NCBI GenBank assembly: GCA_964390795.1
Contig: CAYMLQ010000003.1
Span: 1 to 58,493, forward strand
Origin: CAYMLQ01 sp964390795
Lineage (GTDB): Bacteria; Verrucomicrobiota; Kiritimatiellia; RFP12; UBA1067
Length of the DNA: 58,493 nt
Direction of reading: 5' to 3'
Position numbers and translations under genes: made by a program
Shown: piece by piece, positions 24,955-37,200 of the stretch
Layout of the letters: each line of letters starts with the position of its first letter
Position numbering within the stretch: the first letter of the stretch is position 1
The notes under the pieces: generated by a model
What the model saw: the letters and a program-made list of their open reading frames with translations, nothing else
Told to the model about the DNA's origin: nothing
Databases searched by the model: none

Positions 24955-25174
24955 CTAATCTCTCCCGTCTCCACGATCAACCGCGTTCCATAGGTTTCAT
25001 CTCTCGTGTTTCCGCCCAAGTTCCTCGGCTGCACATAGCTCCTGTTTGGAGCGGTGACAAACGGTATTCCGTGCAGTTCATTCGTGACAGGCCCTAAGGC
25101 TTGTTGTACCGGCCGGCCCAAAAGCACCTGTCCCCGTCCACCCCCGTCCTTGCCATTCCGCACAGAAATGGGAC

Positions 25175-25200
25175 GGGCGAGTGACAGCAGTCACTCGCCC
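25175..25200 (-). terminator. Perfect 11-base-pair hairpin after the giant gene
   Basis: GGGCGAGTGAC (25175-25185) and GTCACTCGCCC (25190-25200) pair perfectly around AGCA, 30 bases downstream of the giant gene's stop on the minus strand. The following sequence is only weakly U-rich (CCCATTTCTG). This is the best terminator candidate in the window. Confidence 0.6.
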
Positions 25201-25230
25201 GTGAGAGGTCCTGCCGGAGTACCGACGTGG

Positions 25231-28200
25231 CTACCTCAGACGGATCAGCGTGCCGTTCACGTAGATAAGCTTCACCGCTCCATTGACGTAGGACACATGC
25301 CAATGTGTGCTTGGCAGATTGTGGGTACTGAACGTGCCACTGATTGATCCGGTATAGGTCATAATGGTGTAGACCTTACGTGTGTCCAACTGCTCCAGGT
25401 TAGCGATCTGCAAGCTCAGCCCGCTCATGTTGAGGTTACCCTGAACCGCCAGACGATCACTGCTGCCGTTCGCACCCAAATCAACCAGCAGGGTGCCATT
25501 GGCGGTCGTTGAAGCGGCGACCGTCAGCGTGCCGATGACGTTCGTTCCGCCGGGGGCGATGACATCCGTCACGGCGAGTGTGCCGTTGCTCACTGTTCCC
25601 GAGCCGCTGATCTGCGCCACAGTCTGCGTCGTGCCGCCGAGGTTCAGCGTGGCGTTGGTGTCCACTTCAACCACCGAATTCGAGTCCAGCAGATCGGCTC
25701 GGCCAAGCGCCGACAGCGTCAGGAAGCTGCCGTCACCCGGATCCTGCAAGCGCTGGAAGTACGCCGCATTCCTCGTGTTGCGACCCAAACGGTCGACGCC
25801 GATGCCAGGATAGCTGGTGTTCGGCCCCACGCCGCCGGTGCCTTGGCCCAGACGGACCTCGAGCGCGTGCGGGCCAGGAGACATCGTGACGTTGGCGAGG
25901 ACGTTAGTACTGTGCACACCGTCGTTAATAATCGTCACACCGTCGATCTTCACCAGTCCGGAGTCGTCGAAGGCCTTGTTGAAGGTCCAGACCTCATTCG
26001 TGGCGGAGTTGTTCCAGATGTAGCCGGAGTAGATGTAGGTGCTGTTGTCGAGCCAGATGCCGCCCGAAGCCGCATTGCTGGCGAAGCTCAGGTAGGCGTT
26101 TGTGACAGACAACTTCACCTGCGACATGGGGTTGGGCGATGTCAGATCGAAGTTGGAGAGAGCGCTCCGACCCTCGTACAGGCCTGCACGTTGTGAACGC
26201 GAGACGGGCGCCAGAGTCAGCGTGCCTTCAGACACAACGAGCGGTTGCGCGGTCTCTTGCGCGGCCGACAGCGTGGCCGAGTCAGGCCCGATCTTGTTCA
26301 GCGATGCGTTGAACGTGCCGTTCGAAACGGAGCCGGAGAGAACCGTAACCGAGCCGTTGGTGATCGTGCTGACGAAGCCACCCAAGTCGTAGGTGCCGCC
26401 GTTCACGACCACGGCCGCGTTGGTCGGTATCGCGTTGGGGAGCCCGAGACGGAGCGTGCCGCTGTTGATGAGCGTCGTGCCGCCGTAGGTGTTCGTGCCC
26501 GCCAGCGTCAGCGTGCCGGAGCCCAGCTTGGTGAGTCCGCCAACGCTGGTGTTCAGCGCCAGTTGGCAGAACCCGACCGTTGCCGGCGTGGTCGCGCCGC
26601 CGCCGACCAAGGTGGCGACGGGTGCGTCGTACCACTGATAGCCTACGCCAGAGCTGGTGATCGTGATGCCGGTCACCTGGCCCTTGGTCGGGCTGCCGTC
26701 GTCCAAGTCTATGGTTGCGATCGCGGTTGCGCCCAAGCCGCTTCCACCGGTGATCTTGACGGCCGGAGCGCCGATGTAGTTCGTGCCGCCGGTCAACAGC
26801 GGGATGTAGGTCACGCCGTAGCCGGTCGGGGCCAAGAGCGACTGGCCGACCGTGACGGTCGCGTTCGACGAGTCGATCACCGCGCCGCCGGGGTAGACGG
26901 GGGCGGCGGTCAGGCCTTGCATGAACGCGTTCGTACTGCTGCCAGCCAGCAAGGTGCCTCCGTTGAAGCCGAACACCGTCGGAGTGCCGGTCACTTGAGC
27001 ATAGACTTTGTTCGCGCGAATCGTACCGCTGTTCAGGTTGACCGCAGCCAGGTAGCTGCCAGCGCTCCTGGCCATGTTGAGCATACGGCCGTTAGGCGTG
27101 GTGTCCAGCAACGCGCTCGAACCCAGCATGTTGATCACGCCGTGGTTGGCGGCGTTACCCGCGTAAGACAACGTGGTGTCGTTGGCTCCGGGGGGCGCAG
27201 TCACTGAGCCGCCGAACATGTTCAGGATGCTGATGCCGGTGCCCCAGTTGAAGATCAACCACCCGTTGGGGGTCTGAACCTTAACGGTGCCGTTGTACAG
27301 GTCGAAGACGCCGTTGCCGCCGCCGCCGCCGCCCAATCCCAGTTGGCCGGTGGTGAGGCTGCCATTGTTCATGCGGTAGTAGCCGTAACCGCCGCCCCCG
27401 TTGCCCAAGTTCAGCACTTCGGTGCTGCCAATCGTGGGGCCAACGGCAAGGATGCCGTTCTTCTGGATGAAAGCCCCGGAAGAGCCGTTGACATTGCCAA
27501 GCAACAGTTTGCCAAACGTCGCGTTGGTCGAGAGCGTCGCGACGCTGCGGTCACCGCTTGCCGAGGCGACAGTCACGACGTGCGTGGTGTTCGTGCCAAT
27601 GGTCGTTACACCGTCAATGATGAGTGACGTGTTCGTCGATCCGCCGCTCACCGTAATCAGGCCAGGAGCGTTGGTGCTCGATGACGGCAACACCAGCGTG
27701 CCGCCGTTGACGATGAGCGACCCCGTAAAGGTGTTGGTTCCGTTGAGCGTTAGCGTGTTATTGCCTCGCTTCGTCAGGGCGAGCGCCTTGGTCAGGTTAC
27801 CCAGATAGTCCACGTCGGCTGGCGTCGTGTCGATGCTCAGCACGGCTGTGTTGCTCGCGAACGTGCTCGTGTCATGCAGGCTCTTGATCTGATCCGCGTT
27901 CCAGCCCGTCACGCCGTCATCCGAACGGAGCGCCAGCGTCGCGGCGGGGGCGATCGTCACCTTGCCTGCATCGTACCCGGGCAGTGAACCTGGGGCACGG
28001 GCGAAGAGCGTGCCATTGCTGATGATCGTTTGGCCGCTGTAGGTGTTGTTGGTACTCATGAGCCACAGGGTGGACGGCGACGAGCCTGACCTGACCAGCG
28101 TGCCCGGTCCGGAAATGTCGCCGTTGATCGTCCAACTGACGTTGGCAGATCCGTTGTTGAGGTAGGACTTGCCGTTTAGGACCACCGGGCCGGCCCAGAT

Positions 28201-31200
28201 GTTCTGGTTTGTGGCGGGGACAGTTCCTGACCCTGTGAAGAGCGAGTTCTCGTTAAGCACAAGTGTCCACAAAGGCATGGAGCCAACAAAGTTCCAGAGG
28301 TCGAACGTGCCGCCGCTGTTGACCGTGTTCGTGTTGGCGGACGTTCCGTTGATCGTGGCTGCACTCTCGAAGCGCAACCGGCCCTGGTTGATCGCGATGT
28401 GACCCGCTCCCGGGTTTAGGAGCGTCGTGCCTCTAAGCGCGATCTCGTTCACATTGGTCTTCGAGAGTGTGTAGCCGTTCAGGTCAAGTGTCGGCGAACC
28501 GGTGAGCAAGTCCCAGCGCTGGTTTCCGCCAAAGGTCGTGTGGCCGGCAAGGGAAATCCGGCTCATCGCGCTGACCTGCGTCGTGGTCGAAACGTTGACG
28601 ATCGCACCCGCACCATCGTAACCGGCACCGCTGACGATAAAGAGCCGGGTGCTCAAATTTAACTGGTCCATCGCACGTGTGCCTCCGACGTCGGGCGTAC
28701 ACCCCAGATTGAGCGTGGCGCCCTCGGCGATGATAACACTTTCCGTTGAATTACCGAACGCGTTGTTCTGGTTAGGACGAACCATGCCCGCATTGATGTA
28801 GGTCGGCCCCGTGTAGGTGTTGGCACCAAGCAAGTGGAGCTGGTTCGTTCCGCTCTTGGCGAGCGAACCCGCACCGCCGATCACGTTGCTGAGGCGCTGC
28901 GCGAACGGGCCTCCAAACTCGAGCGTTCCCGCGTTGATCGTCACCGCGCCGGAGAAGGTGTTCGAACCGGCGAGCACGGCCGTGCCAGAACCGTATTTGC
29001 TGACCGTGGACGCAGTCGTGTTATTGGCGACGGCGGCATTGACGGTCAGCACCGCACCCGCATTGTTGTTCTCAAGTTTCAGGTTCCCGCCAGGGTTGAG
29101 CGGCGCGACATACCCGTTGCCCGGGTTTGCTCCAAGCGTCATCGACCCTTGGCCGGCGGCGATTGTCAGCGCGGACGCCAGCAGCGTCTTGTTGGTCGTG
29201 TAGCTGACCGTGTCGATGGTTGCAGCAACCGGCTGGCTTTGCTGCACCATGAAGATCCGGTTGGTCCAGATGCCTTCAAGGGTGATCGGGCCGGAGTCAC
29301 CGGGTTCGGTGATCTGGGCGAACGCGTTGGCGTTGTCGGGCACGACCGAGTTAGGAACGTTACCGCGGGCGGCCAGGTTGGTCACGACGTCGCTGCCCGA
29401 CGCCCCGAACGCGTAGACGCCCAGGGTACTGCTGTAGGCTGCGAGGTTTGTTCCGTTAACCGTTGCCCAGGCGCCGATGGGGCCGTTCGCCTGAGCCGTG
29501 ATGTAGATGCGGTTCTGGTCAGACTGTCCGAGTCCCGTACCCGTGAAGTCGAGCGTCGCGCCCGACGCGTAGGCGAGCGAGGCAATGGTCACGACCGAGG
29601 TCTGTCCGCCGTCGGCCAGCGAGGTGGCGAACGTGTTTGTCGAAGCCGTCACGGAGAGCGCGCCCATGCGCTCGCTGTAGTCTGCCGCGCCGCCCTCGTG
29701 AGCAAAGCGCAGTGTGCCGCCGGACAGCGTGATGCCGGTTAGGTCGCGCAGACGATCCGTCGCGTTGGTCAACTCGCTGTTACGAAGCTCCAAGACCGCG
29801 TTGCCTGAGAGCGTGAGGGCACTTGTTCCGGCAAGCGCTCCATTCGCTCCGGCCAAGACGAGGCTACCGCCGCTGATCGTTGTTGCGCCGCCAAAGGTAT
29901 TTGAACCGTACAGCGTCCACGTGCTGGCGTTGGCCTTGGTCAGCGAGAGCGTGTTCAGTCCGTTGCTGATCGGCCCCGTGACGACGTTACCCAAGCTAAG
30001 ACCGTCCAGCCAGAGGGTTTTTGCGGCCGACGACCTCAAGATAGCCGCAGTGCCGACTCGAATCGTAGCATTATTGGTTGGAACAAGGATCACGCTGCCG
30101 GCACTACCCGAACTGAGATTGATCGAAGGTATGTTCAGGGCCGGGACGCCATTCACAACGTTGGTAGCGGCCGACACGTTGATCGTGACGGAGCCCAAAT
30201 CGAAGTCACCGAGCGAATGGCTTACGGCATCCTCGCTGCCGCCATTGCCAAGCACGACGGTTGCGACGCTCAAGCTGTTCATGAGCACATAGTTCGTGAA
30301 CGCGTTGACGCCGTTGTGATCGAGGTACAGCGTTGCCACCGTGCCAGGGATGGTGATCGTACCTGTGCCCAGCGCATTCGGGTGCGTGGCAACCAAGGCC
30401 CCGCCGTTGAGCGTGGTGCCGCCAGAGTAAGTGTTGGCGTTTGAGAGCTTCCAGATTCCGGCGCCAGACTTCGCGACGGTGATCGCGTTCCCGTAGGGCG
30501 TGTTACCGATGACGCCCGAGAACTCACCTATACCGCTGGTCGAACCTTGGAACGTCAGCGACTTCGCCCCGATTCCTGAATGCATCAGGCCACCGGTCAA
30601 CGCGAGGAGGTTTGTGCCCGAGTGGTCGATGGTGCCGCCGCCCGTGGTGCCGGCCAGGTCGATCACGCGGTCTGAGGTCTCGCCCATTCCCGCGTAGACC
30701 AGCGTGCCGGGGGCTGTCGTGTAGCCGAGCTTGACGGTGCCCTGTGCGGCCGATGTCGGCGCGCCGAGCGGGCTAGCCCCGCCACCAACGCTGCCGAGGG
30801 TCGCGACTCTTAGCGCACCCGCCTTGACCGCAGTCGGGCCGAGGTAGGTGTTGGCTCCGGAGAGCGTCAGCGTGGTGGCACCCACCTTGCTGACCTCATA
30901 CGGGCCGTTCATTTCGCTGATCGGGCCGGAAATTTCGCTGTTTGAGGATTGCGAGCCAAAGAAAGCGTCACCCACGCCCGTGATGGGGCCGCAGAGAGCG
31001 ACGGGGCCAGCCCACAGGCCGGCGTCCAGTCGGAGCTGACCGTAGGACTCGCCGGTATCGCCGCCGTAGAGGTTGAGGGTCGCGTTGCGGGTGACGGAGG
31101 AGTTCGCCCACAGCGTGCCGTTGGTCAGGACATTGACCGTCGCCGCGGCGTTGTCGAGGCCCGTCATTTCGGCTCTGGAGGCTCCGGCAAAGGCGCCGAC

Positions 31201-34200
31201 GCCGATGTTCCACACGCCGACGAAGCCGGAGTAGTTGCCGGTCAGGTAGATACGCGCGCTTCCGGTTCCAAGGGAGACGTTGTTGGTTCCGGCGCCGCTC
31301 AGGCTGTTGTTGAGACCGGTGTAGTTCACGTCGCCGGTGCCGCCTGCGCCGGCATCCAGATTGAGTGTGCCGTTATTGGTGACTCCGCCCGTGCCGAGGC
31401 CGCCCGAGTTGGACACCTGGAGCACGCCGCCGACATTGATGAGGGTACCGCCGCTGTAGGTGTTGGCGTTGGCCAGCCTGAAGTTGGCGGCGCCGGACTT
31501 GACGAGCGCGTTGGTGCCCGCGATGGCGCCGGAGCCGGACAGTGTGTAGGCGAAGGTCGCGTTGTTCGCCGTGACGCCGGCCGGCGTGACGGTGGTAGTC
31601 AGCGTGACCGCATTGTTGAGGCTGACGTAGGTGTCATCAAAGACGACCGGATCGCCGACAGAGCCCGCCGTCTCCTGGTAGTAGGCCGAGGCAGCCGCGC
31701 TGTCCTTCCAAATCAGGTTAGCGCTGTCGTTGATGTTCCACGATCCGTTACCTGCGGCGCCGGTGCCCCACGTAAGGGCAGCAGCCGAGCCCGCGAGGTT
31801 CAGCATCAGCGTGTTCCCGACCCAAGACAGGGTGCTGCCGCTGTAGCCGCCGGCAAGGGTGAGTGCCGGTACGGCCGAAGGAGCGGTGCCGCCCACGGTC
31901 ATCAGCGGATAAGTGCCGTTCGCAACAGTGAGTCCGGTGAGAATGACCCTCACGCCCGGCGTCACGGTGAAGGCCGCATCGCCAGTTACCGCCAAAGGCG
32001 CGGTCGTGGCACTGGGCACCGCCGCGAAAGCGAACTCCAGGTCGGGCGCGCCGCCGCCGCTGAGGCCGGCGCTGGTGGTCAGGCCCGCAACGGCAGCCTG
32101 GGCGTCGGAGCCGGCGTAGCGGACGCCGAAGAGCGCGTTGGTTCCAGTGCCTACCGACTGTACCGTGACGGCGCTGTTGCTGCACGAGGCACCGGTGACG
32201 AGCACAAGGCGTCCGCCGTTCACAACAGTTGCGCCGCTATACGTGTTGGTGCCGGTCAGGGTCAGCGTGCCGGCGCCGCGCTTGGTCAGGCCGCCACTGG
32301 TGTTGGGCACCGTGCTGGCGCTGCCGCTCTGGGTCACTGTGCCGCCGCCGCCCGTGAAGGTGAGCGTGGGGGTGCCCATGTGGTAGTTCGCGCCCGGGCT
32401 GGTCAGCGTAACGCCCGTCAGGTTGCCGTTGCTGTCGATCGTGGCGACGGCGCTGGCGCCGTTGCCAAAACCGGCGATGTCGACGATCGGCGGCGCGATG
32501 AAGCCGGTGCCGCTGAAGGTCATGCCGGCGAGGCTGACGCCGTTGCCCCACGGGCTGTGCAGAGACTGTCCGATGGTGAGGGCGTACCCGCCGTCATCGA
32601 TGGTGGCACCGCCGGCGTAGATACGCGCGGCCGTCAAGCCGCTGATAAAGGCGGCGTTGTTCTTGTTGGCCTTCAGCGTGCCGCCGTTGAAGTTCAGGTA
32701 GCCAAAGGCTCCGGAATACTGGGTGACAGCTGGAACGGTGACGGTGCCGCCGTTTAGGTTGGCAATGCCGACGACGCCCGCCCCATTGCCGAAGCGGAGC
32801 GACATGCCTAGGTTCAGGACGTTCAACGCCGCGCTGCCGGAGACGTTCAGGATGCCGCTGGCGCTGTTGCCCACCCGGACATCACCGGCTCCGGCGGCCA
32901 TGGTCACGGTGCCGCCTGTCAAGGTGGCCACACACGTGTTCGCCACGGCATTCTGGTAGGAGCCGATTTCCAGAGTGTTCAAGTTCACGGTGACCGTGCC
33001 GCCGCTGACGAGCAACTCGCCGCGGTTATTTCCGGTAGCGCCCGACGCGCGGCCTATTGCTAAGTAACTGGCGGAGGTGACGCTGCCGCCGGTGACGTTC
33101 AGCGCACCGAAGCCGTTCTGGCCGTTGCCACCTGCACCGAGCCAGATGTCAGAGCCCGCATTCAGTACGCCAGCACTCAAGTTGATGACGCCGATGGCGC
33201 CACTTGTCGTGCCGACCTGCAAGGCGGGCTGCGAGTTCTTGGTCGCGTTCACCGTGCCGCCGGTGATGTTGACAACCGCTTTGCTGGACAAGGTGCCGAC
33301 GTTGAGCAGTCCCGCGTTGGCGGTGTTGCCCACGTTGAGTCCGGCGCCTGCGGGGATATCCACGATGCCGGAGGCGAACGTCGTCGCGCCGGTATAGGTG
33401 TTGGCGGTTGCGAGCGTCAGCCGGTTCGTGCCGAGCTTGCTGAACGTGCCTGCACCCGCAATGACGCCGCTACCTGCGAACGTGTAGGCATACAGGTTAT
33501 TGGTCATCACGACGCTCGATGGGCTGGGCGCACCAGACAACGTCACCGTTGAAGGCCCGGTGAGCGTTGAGTCGTCGAAGAGCACATTGTCGCCTGCTGC
33601 GCCCGAGCCGAAGGGTTCCTGATAGTAGGCGTAGGCCATCGCGGCACTGTTCGTCCACACCAGGTTGGCGCTGTTGTTGATGTCCCACGTGCCGCTGCTG
33701 GTCACGCCGGGGGTCCACTTCAGCGGAACGCCGGAAGCGAAGAGCCGCAGCATGAGGGTGTTGCCGTTCCAATACAAGAAACTGTTGGTGTAGCCGCCGA
33801 CCATGTTCAACGTCGGGACGACGGTAGGTGCCGAAACACCGACGACCATCAGCGGATAGGCGTTTGTCGGGACGGTCAGGTTACCCATGTAGACGTTGAC
33901 TACGGGGTTCGTGGCGAACGTGACCGTGTCGCGGACTCTGAGCGGTGCCACGGTGGTGCTGGGAAGTGCCGCAAAGGAGAAGTCCAGAGCCGGGCGGCTC
34001 GCCGCCGGCGCGAGGGAAACGGCGGTGACCAGATTCGAGCAGGTCCACTGCGTGTTCGCTGCAGAGTATAGGATATTCAAGGAGGCGGCGGCATCGGCGA
34101 CGTCGCTCGCCTGGACAGTCACGGTGCTGTTGCTGCAGGAGCCGCCAGTGACAGCCAGTATCCGGCCGTTATTGCTCGTAAGCGGGCCGCCCAGCAGGCT

Positions 34201-37200
34201 CACGCTGGCCAGCCTGAGCACGCCATTACCCTTCTTGGTCAGGGCGAAGTTGCCACCCACGGCTCCCAGCGTCAAGGTGCCTGCGGCGCTGCCGTTGTTG
34301 GCGACGTTGAAGACAGCCGGATCGGCGGTCAGGGTCGTCGCGCCATACGTGAGGCCGTAAGGCGTGTTGACGAGCGTGTTCGTGCCGGGCGCCATGCTAA
34401 GTGTGCTGGCGTTGATGCTCAGGGTGCCCAGGGTGTGCGTCACGCCGGGGCCGGGGGTCAGGCGTCCGGACTTGACCGTCATCGACGCCGAAACCGTAGC
34501 TGCGTTGTTGAACGTCAGCGCAGTGTCATTGCCGTAGTCGAGCGTGGTGCCCGCAGTGTTGAGGGTGATGGCACCCGTGCCGAGCACATTTGTTTTCGCT
34601 TGGGCAACCAGCGTGCCGCCGCTGAGTGTCGTAGTGCCGCCATAGGCGTTCGCGCCCGAGAGCACCAGCGTGCCGTTGCCGGCTTTGGTCAAGCCGTAAG
34701 TTTGACCCGATGTCTGGGTGATGATTCCGCCGATCGTGAACGTGTTCGCCCGGACGGTGAGGGTTCGGCTGGCAGGGAGGTTGACCGCGCCGGTGCCGAA
34801 GTTCAGGCTGTTCGCGCTGCCGGCATAGATAAAGTCGCCGTTCCAGTCTTGAGGGTTAGCGGTCAAGAGCGTGATATCCGAGCCACTGAGGTTGTCGAAG
34901 ATCGCGCCGCTGCCGATGTAGATACGGCCGATACCGATGGAGGACGCGGTGTTGTCTATGCCGCCGTTGTTGATGTTCATCTGGCCGGCGCCGTGGGTCG
35001 TGCCGCCTCGGTAGGTGTTCGCCGCGTTCAGGGTAATCGTGCCCGTGCCGTATTTCGAGAGCGAGCCGCCGCCGGTGATGAGGCTGTTCAAGGTCAGGGA
35101 AGCGCCGCTCTCAAACTGGAATCTGCCGCCGTTCACGAAGATGGGGTTGTTGTACGTGCCGTTGTTCAGCTGGGCATTGCCTGCTGTGCCGATGTACAGC
35201 GTACCGACCGGGTTGACAGTGATCGAAGCCGGGTTGTAGTTCAGCGCATTGTTGAGGTACGCCGACGTCCAGCCGGATTTGACGAGGGGCGCAGTACCCG
35301 AGATCGCAGCATTGATCGTGTAGTTGTTCGTATTGATATTGATATAGATGGCCGAGGGTGAGACACCTGCGCCGACGCTGGTGACGGTAGCGTTGGCGAG
35401 CAGCGAGTCGTCGAACGTGACGATGCTGCCTTCCGTGTAGCTTGCCGCTCCGCTGTTGTTCTTCCAGTTCAGGAATCCGCCGTCCCAGACCGACGACAGG
35501 TTGCCATTCCACGTCAGGCCGAAGCCGGTGGCGCTGGAGATGTGCAGGATCAGGCTGGTCGCCGTGAGTTCCAAAGTGGCGTTCGGCGTGCTGTTGAGCA
35601 CGACGAATGTGCCTGCGCCTGACCGGGAGGCGAAGTTCATCAGCGTGTAGTCGCCTGCGGGAGCGACGCCGCCGGGGAAAGAGAGCGCGATGGTGTTCAC
35701 GCCGTTCACCGTCAGAACGCCGGCGACGTCGATGGCATCAGAGGCGGACAACGTGGCGGGGATGTCGTAGTACAGCGTGGCGCCGTTCAGGGTCAGCGAG
35801 CTGCCGAGCGTGAGCGTGCCGATGCCGCCGGCGTCGGCCGGCAACAGGCAGCCGCCAGCGAGGACGGTGACGGGGCTCATGACGGCGCCGTTGCCGCCCA
35901 GCGTGGTACCGCTGCTGACGGTGACGGCGACCGTCCCCTTCAGCGAGCCCGGGCTGTTGACGAGCAGGATTCCGCTCCTCTCGTTCAAGAGCGTGGGCCC
36001 CGTGTAGGTGTTGGTGCCCGTGAGGATCTGCGTGCTGTTGCCGCTCTTGCTCAGGCTCAGAACACCCCGGCCGTTTTCGATGACGCCGGAGAAGGTCGCG
36101 ACCTTGGAACTTTCGTTACCGATCGTAAGCGTGGGAGAGACGCCCGTGCCGACGGTCACCCGGCCGCCGCCGACCAGCATGCCCATGGTGTCGGTACCCC
36201 TGATATCAAAGGTTCCGTTGTTTGTAATGCTCATGCTGTCGTGCAGACAGTTGGCCAAGACATTGATGAGCGTGGCGCCCGGCGCGATGGAGATGGGGAC
36301 GTCAGTGGTTCCAGAGTGGTTGAGCTCCATCGTTCCGGCATTGATGACGTACAAGCCGGTACCGGTCAAATTGGGGTCACCGTTGATCCGCAGCGTGCCT
36401 GCGCCTGTCTTGGTGAGGATGCCGGATCCAGCAGTGCTGCCGTTGGCACTCAAAATCAATATCGAGGATGGGCCGACGTCGATGACCGGGGAGCCCAGCA
36501 CGGCAGTGACGGCTCCGGCGTAGGTGTTGACGCCCGTCTGGCTGGACAGGGTGCCATACAACGTCAGTGCCTCTGCGGCTGTGGCGATGCTGCCGGCGAC
36601 TTCCAGAACGGCGCCGGTGTTGACCGTGGTGCCGGCCGCCGTTGCTCCGAGCGCGTTAGCGTGCTGCGCGACAAGCGTGCCTTCGTGGATCGTTGTGGCG
36701 CCGGAATAAGTGCTCGAATTCGGCAGGACGACCTTACCTGATCCGAATTTCTTGAGGACGACCACGCCGCCGATATCGGCGATCGGGGAGTTCAGGGTCA
36801 GGATGCCGCTCGTGCCGTCAACGTCGAGCAACAAACCTTCGGTGGCGACCAGCGGCGCAAGGAAACCGTCGCCAAACTTTTCGCCTACAGTCAAAGACCC
36901 CTGGCCGTCAGTGATGAACAGCCCGTGGGTCAGAAGAATCTTGTTGGCTGTTCCGTTAAGGGTTGAGATCACCGCATCGGTGCCCGTATTCTGCCGTATG
37001 CCGAAGATACGGTTGGTCAGGGTACTGTCGAGCGTGATCGGGCCGGCGACGCCGGGGCTGTTGATTCGCGCCACGATATTTGAATCGTTGGGAATGACCG
37101 AGTCAGGCCCGCGTGCCGCGAGGTCGTATGTGCTGGTGGTGGCGCAGACGCCGCGCGTGGTGCTGTAGAAAGCGAAGTTTGTGCCGTTTACCGTAGCCCA

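Larger units (their letters stand above)
24813..25230. other. Non-coding gap between two convergent genes
   Basis: This stretch has no gene that I can support. It holds a strong hairpin (24903-24954), a 13-base-period repeat (24940-24964, CCCTAATCT units), and a perfect 11-base stem at 25175-25200. Confidence 0.7.

Noticed and set aside
25231..25900. Outer-membrane beta-barrel at the C-terminus of the giant protein
   Set aside because: The last 200 residues contain repeat-like strands and a PA14-like region, but no alternating amphipathic strands or terminal aromatic signature typical of autotransporter barrels.
30949..32757. 602-codon open frame on the plus strand inside the giant gene
   Set aside because: It is antisense to a strongly supported repeat protein. 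Its translation is low-complexity, rich in R/A/G/V, without domains. Long antisense frames are expected from the codon use of the giant gene. The same applies to 26245-27207 and similar frames.
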